Shown: in pieces, positions 33,884 through 45,554 of the stretch
Layout: each line of letters starts with the position of its first letter
Numbering within the stretch: position 1 is the stretch's first letter
Source of the DNA: Krasilnikovozyma curviuscula
Taxonomy: Eukaryota > Basidiomycota > Tremellomycetes > Cystofilobasidiales > Mrakiaceae
DNA: 64,000 nt
Direction: 5' to 3'
NCBI GenBank assembly: GCA_014825775.1
Contig: MVAQ01000005.1
Span: 1-64,000 of the forward strand
The notes under the pieces: generated by a model
The model's input: only the letters and a program-made list of their open reading frames with translations
Databases searched by the model: none
Told to the model about the DNA's origin: nothing
Translations under genes and position numbers: made by a program

Positions 33884-34129
33884 ATAAGGTTTTTCGAATG
33901 TAAGATATATTAGAGTTGACTTGCCAACAGCAACGTGAGAGCGAAGGCTTTTGCCGAAGGCGTAATGCCCCCCTCCCCAGGCGCATATCTAGGTTGTGCT
34001 TCAATGAAGCAAGTATAGAAATAGTATATCATCAAGGGGTCATCATAAAAGTTAAATGCCAGGCTAGGGGGCGTTGTGAATGAAAGACAACTCGTGAGGG
34101 ATCTGTGTAGCATGCGAGATCCTTTATAT

Positions 34130-37100
34130 CTACATCCTGAAAAGGAAAGCCAGGTCTTCTTGGGTTCTGTTCGGAAGAAGAAAAAGAGATGTCAGAGCTA
34201 TTGACAAGTCAGATGTCAACACCGTCTTAAACTAACAGTTTACCCATTCCATCAGCGTCGCTCGAGAGAGTGGATTCAGTCATGGCAACTTTCTTCTCCT
34301 GAAGCTCAATGATCTTGGATTCAATTGAGTCTTCGACGCAAAATTTCATACACTGAAACGAAAACAATGGAGAGTCAGAAGGGGAGGGTACGAGACGGCC
34401 ACCAGCCACTTACAATGACCGAACGTTTTTGACCAAGTCGGTGCTATGACACAGAGAGCAGTAAGACTAAATGACAGCCCAAAATAAGAAGAAGAAGAAA
34501 GAAAACACTAACAATACGATCGAAAGCTTGGTCTGACGACGACGCAACAGCAAATAAAAAGCTGTGTTAATAAGATCCGCCGAACGGAAGATCATATTCT
34601 CTGACTCACATTCAACAGCCGGGTTCCACCATGAATCAAGCATGAAGACCCTGGAAGCTTCTGTGAGGTTAAGGGCAACACCACCAGCTTTAAGAGATAT
34701 CAAGAAAACAGTGACCGATCTGTCGCTGGTAAATCTGTCTATTGTTGCCTGACGAGCTGCTGGAGTCATTCCTCCTTCTAGTCTGCAGACATTGAACTGC
34801 AAGAGAAAAAATCTACAGGCGTAAGCCGAAATCACGCAGGAACATATTTGAATTGTGGATAGACGTACTCCAGCGCGTTTGAGACGGAAGGCAACAATGT
34901 CTAGCATTGAAACAAACTGGGAAAAGACCAAAGATTTCACAGTCGCATCTTCGTGTCGAAGTTTATCCAACTCCTCAACTAAAGCTTCAATCTTGGTTGA
35001 AGATTTCCAGTTCTGTTGCAAGGGCAGAGGTAAGTTACTAGAGCTTTACCCGATTTCCATAATAGTTCAACTCACATTAACATCTAGTCGACCAAGAATA
35101 CCTTGACGAGCACGTTGAAGTTTCTCTTCGTCTTGTTCAATAGCTTCGGCCTCAAGATCTATGGAAAGTTGGACGTTGCAAACCTGGGCAAGACAATGGA
35201 AAATCGAATGAATGTGGATTACTAAGAAGAATGTTTACCGCAGGGATTCTAAAAAATAAAATATAAAAAAAGCAAACTCACAGGACAAGTTGCCTGATGG
35301 AAACGGAAATCAGCATCTGAAATCGTCACAATAGTAAAGCATTGAGAAGGAATCGCTCACTTTATCTCCGCCAGTATTCAGAATATGGTTTCTGACACAT
35401 TCACGATCGAAACCTTGGCAGCAAGCAAGCAACTTCTGTAAGTGAGTGAAGCAGTAAAAATAAAAATAAAACAAAAGAAGTGTTTACAATGTGAGCAACT
35501 AGCCATGATGAGATCCTCTCCGATCTCGTTGCAGATTCGGCAAAGGGCAGTTTCTTCGATGTCTTCAATATATGTAGCAGTTTTGGAACGAAGGACGAGA
35601 TCTCTACAGGATGAACATATGTCAGTGCTGATTGAGTCCAAAGAAAATAATGCGATACTGACGGGTGATCAGCCATTTGACGCATTCTAGTTATCAGCGA
35701 AAATATGTTGGAGTAGTTGTTTAAGATGGTTCCTGCGCTGAGATAGGTGTTGAACTCGCGTTTGGCATCTGAGAAGAGACTGAGGTAAAGTTCTTTTTCT
35801 TGAGGGCTGAAATAGTCTCGCCTGACAACCAAAGTTCGGGGTGGAAGACCCAGGTCATCTGCTCTCTCAATCTAAAATAGAGCGATGGATATGATTTCAG
35901 GAAAACTCCTGCACAAGTCTATAAGGTGAAACCTACCTTGGTGCGTCTGTCAACAAGAGGATGGCCAGAAAGAAAGTCAGCACGCGAACGACACATACAA
36001 TGAGCAAGGTAGCCCGAGCGGTCGCCTACCTTAACATCATTCTATCCAAAAGAATCTGTTATCCAAATGGGAAAGCAAAAAAGGACAATGAGGTGAGCGA
36101 AAAGTTGCACAAGAGGGCACAATGCTTACCTTCAGCTTTTTCCAAGCGTCTTTACCCTCACCACGAATGGTTCCGAGTTTAGAGATTGGAGTCAGAACTA
36201 AAAATACGAAGAAAGTTAGAGCAGCACAAAGCTTTCAAGACTGAATAAATCAAACTCACTTTCATTGTTCCAGAAGTTAACGTGTTGCATTGGAGAATGA
36301 CCGCATTCATCGCAGTGGGCTCGGTCTGAGAAACTCCAATGCAGACTTTTGCAGTCGCAGTTTTTACAGAAGAAGCAAGAATAAGGATCTGCACCAAGGA
36401 AACGGACCAAAGAATACAACTCTCCAACACGATTCTGGAATGAAGAGACGCTGTTCGGTATTCATGGTCGAGCGACAGGAGTTTCAAACCCAGCTCTTAC
36501 CTGTAAAGGAGTTCCAGACAAGCACCACTTGAAAGAAGATTCCAATGCAAACACTGCCTTGGCTACATTAGTGTTCTTGTCTTTAATGTTGTGGGCTTCA
36601 TCAAGCTGTTAGATGACACCAGTAGAGATTGAGAGACTGCTCAAACGATGCAACGGAATGTGTAGACAGCGACTCACAACAATTCGGAACCACTTGATTG
36701 CATGCAGAGGACTTATAATGGTGAAACCACACGACAGTTAGCGCTTGGCTCGAGATACAGCTCCAATTGAACCAACAAACCTTTTCTCTCGAATGATCGA
36801 GTCCTTTCTTTTAAATCCTTTGTGCTCTTTCCTCATCGCAGCTTCTAAAGTTCCATAACTGATCATAAACAACACACTGTCAGAATTGCCCACCAAGAAA
36901 CCCTGCTGATATGAGGCGCACCTTGTCAGTACGACATCTACCTTCCTGAGATCGCTCTTGTCACGATTGTTACTAGCCGAATGTAAGTCACAGTCAACAG
37001 CAACTTTTTTTTTCAAACGGAGTCGGGTCACTCACCCATGCCAGACATGAACTTTGAGTCCTTCGGTGTGAGTTTCGATCTCCTTCTTCCCTACAAGAGG

Positions 37101-39365
37101 AACGCTCGGATCTAGTCAGTAAAAATATCCTAGTGCGGCGATATAAAATAGCTTACATTGCATCAAAGCAACAACCGGAGCGATGACAAGATTGGGTTTA
37201 GCTTTTGGTTCACTGAGAAGAAGTGCGATGGTTTGAATTGTCTATTTGAAGGAGATGTGTGAAGCATTAGCGATCAGTTTCTGTCATGAGCCAATATATA
37301 TGTATATCTCTTGCCTTTCCCATTCCCATTTCTATTCCAAAATTGATTGGACAAGACGATGTCAGCTCACAGCGGAAGTGAAAAACGTGGTCATACACCA
37401 AAGACATACCATCTGCAAGCATTCCACCTTTCCATGGACCGTCTTCTTGTTTCTTCATCCAGAATAAACTCTCTTGTTGGAATGGTAAGAGATCCAATTT
37501 GAGTCCCTTGGGCGGAGGCATTCTGCAAGGCACGCCGTGCAAAAAGTATCAGACAATGGGAAAAGAATTGCCTGGAAGACCCCCAAATAAATAAATAAAA
37601 GATATGTTACTGACCTATGCGGTTTGATGATGGGAATGCTAGCTTCCAAGTCTCCCCAGACATCAGTAAGTTCAGGGTGGTGATAATGCAAAGCACTACC
37701 AAATCGATAGCAATAGTGGACAGGTTAGAGTGACAGTGGATGGCAAGATCAAATTCCACAACTGACATTTTGTTTCTCTCCCCATTGGTGAGTTTCCTTC
37801 CTAGTTTGGCCTTCAGCTTCCGCTTTTCACGCTCAATGAACTTGGCCGCCTTCGTATCTTCGCTGTCATTCGGATCATCCTCGAGATTTCCTAGAGACTT
37901 TCTGCCCTTTTTGCTCTTTTTCCCCTTGAGATCAGCGAGAGCCATTGAAGCCTTTGGAGCTTTCCAGGCGTTGGCGCCTTTAGAGGATGCAGCAGGGGGC
38001 TTAATGTCCTCGAAGTCGTCGACGTCTAAGAGGAATCCACCACCTCCGAGCTCAGCTTGCTTTTTAAGACGAGCCTCGGCTGCTGTGGCTCGACGCATGG
38101 CTTCACGTCTGGCTGGAGTTTCTGCGACTACCGTACTTGACGAAGAAGCGCCGCCTCCGGAAAGATCTTCACGGGATGCCTTACGACGCAGCGAAAAAGA
38201 ATCAGTCCGGTAATGTGAAACTGGATGTATTTTCTCCAGCAAGGATAGAACTCACTCTGAGAACTTCCTTAAGAACAATTTCCTCTAGCTCCGAATCGCT
38301 GTCAACTTCGTAGAAGTGGGCTCCGGGAGAGAAATCTTCGTCGGATGAATCTGCTGCAACTTTGGCTCGACGGGACACCTGCCAGTAAGAACCAGTATAG
38401 GGGAGTCAAGAGAAATCAGTGATTGAGATCAGATGGGAAAGCGCATATGAGACGCGACTAGACAAGAGATAGCAAGCGCGCACCTTCTTGACTGATTCTT
38501 CGCCTTCGCTGAAATCTTCATCATCTGAACTTTCCTCGTCTTCTTCGTCTTGATCAGCAAAGGCGTCGTATTCAGGCTCATCGTCGCTGTCGGAGATCAA
38601 CTCGTCACCTTCCTGTTCCATATAGCCTCTACCTTTCGGCAGGCCTCTCTTTGGTCTGTTGGAGATTTCATCGGTAGTCTGTGTCGAGCCATAGATGAAA
38701 CGTGGTTAGTAAAGAGGAAAGGGAACCGACGGTGGTGAGTGTCGAAGAGCGACACTACACTTACAGTGGCTTTCAGTTTGGCTTTGCCTTTGCCTTTGTC
38801 AGCAATGACTCCTGCCTTTCCCTTCGAAGTGGTGACTTTGGTAGGGACAGCTTGAGAGGGTTCGATCTCTCTTTTCTTGTCGACATGGCCGTCTGCAAGT
38901 AATTCTTCAGCCTCATCCAGGAACTCGTCGATATCTGAGCTATCGACATCAACAACTACTCCCAGCACAGCAACAGCAGAAAGTTACCAAATATATTATC
39001 AAAGCTCAGCTGCTTACAATGTATCAGCGGTTGGGACGACAAATACTCACTCCTTGACTTTCTCTTAGCTGGAACGGAGGCTTTAGCCTTACTCTGAAAT
39101 GTCTTCAGAGGTACAGACTCAGATTCCGTGTCAGAAATCGTTATAGGACTTTGGGCAGCACTTTTGTTAGCAGGCGTGTTCAAGCTAGAGGTAGCAGCAG
39201 TGGAAACTGGTTTGTCGATATCGACAAGGAGGGAAGCAACCTGTCAGCGCGAGGACATCCGGACGAAGGTGTGTTGCGTCCAGACCAGAAAGACTCACCC
39301 GTAGATTGGGATCTACCCCTGGCTCTTCTGGTTACAGCGGACGAAGCTGCCTTTCTGGGAGGCAT
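34130..39365 (-). CDS. RAD16: DNA repair helicase Rad16 (SNF2 family with RING finger), global-genome NER
   Basis: Multi-exon minus-strand gene. The first 300-400 residues are disordered and acidic or Lys-rich ([34 protein letters not shown]). The SNF2 core follows: [20 protein letters not shown] (37440-37510), Walker A DEMGMGKT (split by an intron at 37315), DEAHNIKD near 36600 and [10 protein letters not shown] near 36510. A Cys-rich block ([23 protein letters not shown]) follows, then [13 protein letters not shown] begins [10 protein letters not shown] near 35540, and the helicase C-lobe has [35 protein letters not shown] and [10 protein letters not shown] (34600-34790). The end is [16 protein letters not shown] then [13 protein letters not shown] in a last exon 34166-34130. 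Rad16 with Rad7 scans non-transcribed DNA for UV damage. The intron after Walker A Lys begins GC. Confidence 0.92.
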
Positions 39366-39810
39366 CTTGACCTGGGTCGATCAAGAGAAAGTGGTCGTGA
39401 GGAGCTTCTCACTCGCGGCAGTGAAGGCACGCTCCAACGTTGGAGCTCATTTAAATACCTAAAATTTGCTATGGTATCCCTACTTGTTCACTTTCGACAT
39501 CAGTGCCCTTCAATTGGTAGAAATTGTAACTCTCCGTCTTTTCTTGGCCGTAACTACAGAATTTCGATGCGGGTGCCTAGCTGGGTGGCTGAGGTGGTCC
39601 TCGGAAAATCCGCGAGGCGAAGGAAGACAAGACAAGATAGCGTCACTTTGCAAGAAGTCATTCAGCATGGAGCTTAACAAAATCCTAGAAACTACTCGCT
39701 GGTATATCTTTCGAGGAAGAATCGAGATCTCTTCAAAATATTCATAACTATCACTGCTGTAAGCGAAGGTGTAGTGCACTCCCCGACCTTACACTCCTGC
39801 TCCCATGCTT
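39366..39810. other. Intergenic region between RAD16 and the bZIP gene
   Basis: 445 bases serving as the RAD16 promoter and the bZIP 3' UTR. No gene seen. Confidence 0.55.
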
Positions 39811-40818
39811 TCAAAACTTGACTCTCTTTAGAGGGTGGTCTACCAATGAGTCCACAGGATTCCTCTTTCCTGGTGCAGTCGTTCCGACAACAAGCGATTT
39901 CAACCACGAGTTTTCCTTCCTCAAGCCTTCAACCTCTCTTTCCAGCTGGGAACATCTAGACTCGAGCTCCTCTTTAGAACAGAAGAAGTCATGTTTCAGA
40001 GACGGGGAGAAGGTGGGGGGTTGATTATGGTCAAAGTGAAAAACGGAACTGCATAAGACGACAAAGCGACACGAACATCACAACACCAGCCTGTAAACCT
40101 GAACTCACTCGACGAAGCTTCAAGCGCCTTTTCCCTTTCCTTCTTCTTGGCACGGAATCGAGCAGATGCCAGTGTATTTCTTCGGCGTTTACTTTTGATT
40201 CGATGATAAGGATCGGTTGGCAAAAGTCAGGCCAAAAAAATAAATTGATAATAATAATTGAGCATCTCCATAATCATAAACAACAAAGGGCACATCGACA
40301 AACACTTACTCTTCTTCATCGACAACGTTGGACCCTTCCTTGTATGAGATGCTCTGATCAGGCTTTCCCGTAGTTGGTGCCGGGGTGGTATCAACTGGAG
40401 TGGGATGAGTTACGCCGTGAAAAGAAGAAAGACTGGCAAAGGTGTCGAAACCGAAGTGCGAATCGGTCCAAAAGTTGAAATTATCTTCCGTGACATTGTT
40501 TTGAAGGTGGGTTTGATGCTCGGAATCAGTGCTCTGATGTTGGATGTGAGAAAGGGTCGAGTTCTCAGATCCCTCTGATGCTGTCGCAAACAAAGCACCT
40601 GGCGAGCCATCTTCTCCCGACCCAGTCGCAGATAAATCTTCTACCGTCTCCACTCCCTCTTCCTTCAAAGCTTCACCTACTACTTCGGAGTCGAATTTGA
40701 ACTCAACGTTTGTCCACAGCCCAAGTTGAGCGGCCATGTCTGCTGAAAGCTGAGGCTCTTGAACCTGGGGAGGAGAAAGCCAGTTCAAGCCGTACAGCCT
40801 GTCCAGATGATCCGACAT
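39811..40818 (-). CDS. bZIP transcription factor, CYS3/MET28-like sulfur regulator
   Basis: Three exons on the minus strand (40818-40310, 40191-40109, 39971-39811), 250 residues. The first 170 residues are acidic and Ser/Thr-rich, a likely activation region. The basic region KRRRNTLASARFRAKKKERE matches the N-x-x-A-S-A-R-F-R-x-K-K-K signature of Neurospora CYS-3 and relatives. A short leucine zipper follows (LESRCSQLEREVEGLRKENS, then WLKSLV). CYS3-type factors switch on sulfur assimilation genes. The tail is PLKRVKF. No sulfur pathway gene lies nearby, so the role is inferred from the DNA-binding motif only. Confidence 0.85.
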
Positions 40819-41376
40819 CTATCTCTTAAACTCAACAATATTCTTCTTCGATCTCACTGGTGGATACTGGAGACAAAAAGTACACTGGAGTGAGGGCGAC
40901 CATCAGGGCTCCTTCCTCGTTGCGGCGAAAAGCCAAAAATGGCGCAATGGATAGTTCGACGCCATAAACTCTCGATCCAACCGTGAATTTTTTTCAGTCG
41001 AGCTGGGCAGACAATTGATGATGATTGTGAGCCGAAAGCTAGGGCTTCTGGATGGAAGCGCTCTGGGAATTTGAGAGAAATCCGCCCACAACGAGCGGGA
41101 AACTGATTCCCTTGTATTTGCAGCAGCAAACGCCTCTCGCGTTTTGATTCGTCTCGAAAAGCTGGCCATCGTTTTTGAAATGAATTGGAGTTCTTTGAAT
41201 CAGACAGAGACGGAAGATACATCTGTGCCACATCACGTATCCAAGCGACAGCGGGTGCGCTGCTTTGGATAAATACGGTAACCCTGTTCTAACATCACAA
41301 ATAAGAAATCTAAATCTCTATTACTTCCTCCTGATCCCAACCAAGCGGTACTTCTTCCCGTGCGTGAGCTTCTACC
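40819..41376. other. Intergenic region, no supported gene
   Basis: A 125-codon minus-strand frame (40854-41231) starts with ATG but has no domain and overlaps two other long frames. It lies where the bZIP promoter is expected, and I treat it as non-coding. Confidence 0.5.
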
Positions 41377-42553
41377 TCATCGTCTCGCCTCGGAGACTCT
41401 AACACCAGCTCGTTCTAAGAGTCTCACTAGCATACCGTTGTCATGCAGCTCCTTCAGTTGTTCATACCCCTAAGGATTTTTAATATGATGAGCGTCAGTT
41501 CTAACAGCACAACAATCACAGCGACACTGCCACTTATTATACAAACACCCTTCGCAGTGCGATAGAAGCAGGCTACTCACTCCTATCGGGATACCTTCAA
41601 TCACAATAGATGGTAGAGTGGGATGGTACGTCAGTCTGCTGATGATTGCCGAGAGATTGATCCTATCTTTTTGTTTTCCGACCTTCAGAACTCGCGGCGC
41701 TGGCGAAAGATCGTAATGAGATAAGAGGTGAGAAACCTCGCTTGAGAAGATATTTGAGTCTTTCGAGAAGACAATAACCTATAAGACAACCCAAACATTG
41801 GAATTTCAGCTTTGTATGGTCTACATCGGAGATCAAGCGTAAGGTTTGAAACTTACCGGATGGGCGTCCCATGTCTCTCTCACTAACTCTTCTAACTTAC
41901 TTTCACGACTCTGATTGTCCAAGTCATCAAGGTTGTAATCTAGGAAAGAATCTACGTGAAGTTGGTCATTTGGATTTATGTTGTCGGGTAGCGATGGAGA
42001 GACGTTGGCTGCAAGGAAGGAGACGAGCGCTGCCAATTCCTGCTGAGGGGACAACGAGACATTTGTCATTGAGCTATGAGTGATGAGATACCGTTTTTCT
42101 GAGAAGATCAGACCGTCAAGAAAAGTTCAGCATCATTGTGCCCGTTTCTCACCCCTCCCCGTCTGAAACAACAAAGGACCACTGACCTGAAAGAGGCAAC
42201 TCTTTCTTTTCTGTCCCTCCAGCTAGTATCTTGTGCAGCGGTTTTCTGCCACTCTCTACAAATTGTATCTGTTGACCAACTCCGTTTATCTCCCAGGAGA
42301 TGGATGGCGTTACGAGATACAACAGCAACAACGACGCTGCAATCACTGCAATCCAGGGGCTGAGATATATGGGTGCCTTAGGCTTGGAACTTGAGGAGCG
42401 AGCAAACACTGGCAGTGAGCGTTTATGATATTGACTGTGGTAGTGCAGCGCATTGGAGACTTTGCGCCTATGTTTTGGTGAAAGCTGGATGTGCGGCGGC
42501 GAGAGTTTGGACGGCAGTTTGGGTAGTCTGTGGTGTGAAAAATCCATAGACAT
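41377..42553 (-). CDS. Type II membrane glutaredoxin-like protein without the catalytic cysteine (paralog B)
   Basis: Four exons on the minus strand: 42553-42187, 42098-41857, 41778-41581 and 41469-41377, 299 residues. A basic tail of about 60 residues precedes a membrane span (PWIAVIAASLLLLYLVTP). The lumenal part shares SPQQELAALVSF and SRESKLEELVRETWDAHP with paralog A. The glutaredoxin domain reads VIVFSKDSNIFSSEVSHLL, then LPSIVIEGIPIG and GYEQLKELHDNGMLVRLLE. The active-site C-P/S-Y-S is NIFS here, so no nucleophilic Cys. The third exon is 198 nt with phase-0 junctions, exactly as in paralog A, which shows the two genes arose by duplication of an intron-bearing gene. An upstream in-frame ATG at 42586 would lengthen the N-terminus by 11 residues. 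Confidence 0.82.
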
Positions 42554-42811
42554 ACAGAAATACCAAAAGACGAGAGCAGGGGGCAAGTTGTGGCTACAGG
42601 AATAGGCGGCAGTTGGTCACTCTCCCCTCTTCGTTTCCAAATACAATAAAATTTCATTGCGGTCCCGCGATGAAGGGATGTTGCGCCACCGACACCATCT
42701 GGTTAGCGAAACTGAAGACACAGGCAGCTTTCCAGCTAGAACAGCAGTCCTAGATGTGCTATAAAGCAAAAGGTGTTCATAAAAGTGATGTAATGTCTTT
42801 AAAGACGAGTT

Positions 42812-45090
42812 CTAGCTGCGGCGCCTGAAGTCTAACAAAGCTGCTAGATCTGACGAAGGGCAAGCTTTCTTTAAGAAGTCATGCTGGGAAGGACAGATCA
42901 GAAAAAATCAGTGATATTCCAACCGCGAAGTATCGGAAGGAATTGAGACTGACAGAAAGCAGCTCAAACGCGTTGGCGCGCAAAGCAGGATTGACGACGA
43001 GCGAGAAAGCCAGAAAATCCTTCAACTCCGGGCTGACTCTGCTGGGATTCTTCAACGTAGGCGTACCATTGGACACGATGAGATATAACGCTTTGAGAGG
43101 CTCCTCATCCAGATATGGCGGCTCCAACTCAATCAATTCTATAGTGAGAATGCCGAGAGACCAAATATCGGTTTTCAGACCATAGGGTCTCTGCTGGATG
43201 ATTTCTGGAGACATCCAATATGGTGTTCCAGCAAGCGTCGACCTTTTGGCTCTGCCAGGTGTCATCTTAGCACAAAAGCCAAAGTCGCCTGACAGAATAT
43301 TTACTGCTCAGTTGATTTCTCCGCCAGTGCAAGATGAGCCAGGACTTACTGATCTTCACTTCACCCGCCCAGTTCAGCAGCACGTTTTCGCTCTTGATAT
43401 CCCGATGTATTATTCCTCCTTGGTGAAGGTGTTCCACTCCTTTGGTAGACTGAAGCACATTGGTGTTAGCCCAGTAGTGAGAATAGTGAGTAAACATCCG
43501 GGTACTCACCTCTAAGATTATTCTTGCTATTTGGTCCTCCTTCATAACATTGTTGTTTTCTATAATCTCATTCAGCGCACCTCCCTCCATAATTTCCATC
43601 ACAACCCAGAGAGAGGTGTCTTTGTTCACCTCTGTCGGAGGACTATCGGCATCAGTACCGTCGCCTACTAGGAATGAGTCCAAAAAATTGACGATGTTGG
43701 GGTGATGAGACTCAGATTTCATGAGAATAATTTCGTTCACAATAAGTTCTCGCTTCTGTTGCTTTTTGAGGTTCATTTGCTTGATTGCTACTTGCCGCGA
43801 GTGACTGTTGCTGGTGTGCTTGTTGACTCCTGTTTTTGTTGCCAAGAACACAGATCCAGATGCACTGAGAAGAAGGTTGAGCGAAACGATATGTCAGAGA
43901 CAAATTCCACGAACTTCAAACTTGGCAAAGTGCTTACCCTTCGCCAATTTTCTTCGCTTTCCTATACAGTTTGCTAGGATCATCCGGGTTTACTATCGTT
44001 CTTAGCTTCTGCAAGAGTTCACGATCACTTAACGGCCGTCCATCTAGCAACGCGATCTCTGAGACTGGCTTCTTCGTTGAAGCGGCTTTCGGGGGTCGAG
44101 GTGATGCGTGAAGGAGAGTCGTCTCATCATTTGAAGATGCGGCAGTTTGCTGCAGCGCAAACTGCTGGTGAAATTGATGATCAGAGTTCGCGATTATAGA
44201 TGAAGATTGAATCGACGTGGGTGGAAGGGCGGCGTTATCTTGTCGAATTAGAGGAGAAGCATCTGGCCTGGGAGTTGGAACTCTTTGTGACCCATCAAAC
44301 TCGAATGGTTCTTCATAATCAGAAAAGGTCTTGACGCTGTCGTTCGTGTAGAAATCTAATGCGTCGATCACAGCTTGAGGGTCTTTCGCTTGGTCTTCCT
44401 TGGTGATGGCAGAGGACGTAAGAAGTGCTATCCATGGCTCAGGAAGACCCTAAAATGTGAAACTAGCCGTGTCAGATTCTGCGAAGAGAGGTGAAGAGGA
44501 AAGGGAAGGAAGGGGAGGTGAACAAGTACGATTGATACTGACTGTGAAAGCTCCTGTTATTGGATCGAAACCAACGTGGACCAAATGCTGAAAGTTGGTC
44601 GGATTGCTGCGAACACCCAGACTGCTTCTACTGTAAATATCATCAATCCAATTGTATAGCTCTTCATCGTTCTTCAGAGAAAACAAGATGGACTTTTCAG
44701 CGCTGGTGGTGATTTCAATACAGTAGGGCTTTTGATCTGATCTCTGAACTTTAGTAATATCCCTGAGAAAGGCGATGATGGTAGATTGAAGTGAGGTCTG
44801 CGAGAATCACGTCAGGGGTAAGTAGATAGCCAGGGGAAAGAGGAAGTCCGACTCACCTCTGTCTTGCGCACTGATAGCGTCTCGTAATCTAATATCAACC
44901 ACTTCTTGCTCCATATCAAGAAGTTGTCTTTCATAACCACGTATCCGGCGCGGTTGCGACTGGCATTATGCTGTCCGTTGTCGACACTCCAAGAAACTTC
45001 ACTGCCTAGCAGAGGGCCGTAAGGAATCCCAGAAGGGCCCGGTGACGATTGAGAGGGAGGGAGAGTATTCTGACTGGGAACAACATTCAT
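42812..45090 (-). CDS. p21-activated protein kinase, Cla4-like (PH, CRIB and kinase domains)
   Basis: Minus-strand multi-exon gene. The N-terminal PH domain spans GYVVMKDNFLIWSKKWLILD through EELYNWIDDIYS. A CRIB/PBD motif follows (SNPTNFQHLVHVGFDPITGA, FTGLPEPW), which binds GTP-loaded Cdc42/Rac. A Ser/Pro/Gln linker leads to a kinase domain: GEGASGSVFLATK (glycine loop), VAIKQMNL (Lys), IIHRDIKSENVLL (catalytic Asp), SDFGFCAKM (DFG), GTPYWMSPEII and DIWSLGI. PH plus CRIB plus kinase is the Cla4 rather than the Ste20 arrangement. Cla4 kinases control budding, septins and polarity. The end is HDFLKKACPSSDLAALLDF. The activation loop KRSTLAGTPYWMSPE carries the expected Thr. Confidence 0.92.
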
Positions 45091-45554
45091 GTGGGATATG
45101 GTCCTGTGAGTGAAGCGTTCTGACTGGTTAGTACCGCCCTTCTCCTTAACTATAGCAGCTCGCCTTCCTTCTACAAGGTAGGCATCAGCAGATCACCCCG
45201 AACAAGAACTCACTTCAAATATCGACCGACTGTCTCTTATGTCTCGTTCCTGAGTGTCGAGGTCCAACTCGCAGTGCCGTTTTGCAATTCCACTGTGCTC
45301 TCGTCAGTACACACGCGCGTGGGACCCAGGAAAGGTCGCCACCTTCATCTTTGACACGTTCAAACTTGATAAATAATCCTTCACCTCAAAAAGTTAAGAT
45401 GCAGTCATTGATCTATCAGCCTTGAGCGGTGTGGCGCGTTGAGACTGGGACCAATGAATGCAAGATTTGGCAAACAGATGTAATAAGCTAGCAAGTGATG
45501 AAGTACAGAGACTCTAAGTTTGGGTATACCTCCTTCATCATCTACTCGAACCTC
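45091..45554. other. Intergenic region
   Basis: 464 bases with kinase promoter sequence and the 3' UTR of the O-fucosyltransferase-like gene. Nothing else seen. Confidence 0.55.

Noticed and set aside
37740..38213. 157-codon plus-strand frame rich in Ser/Phe/Arg
   Set aside because: Antisense of the Lys/Ala-rich N-terminal region of RAD16.
40854..41231. 125-codon minus-strand ATG frame between the bZIP and glutaredoxin-like genes
   Set aside because: Three long frames overlap here, none with a domain or coding character; treated as promoter and leader sequence.
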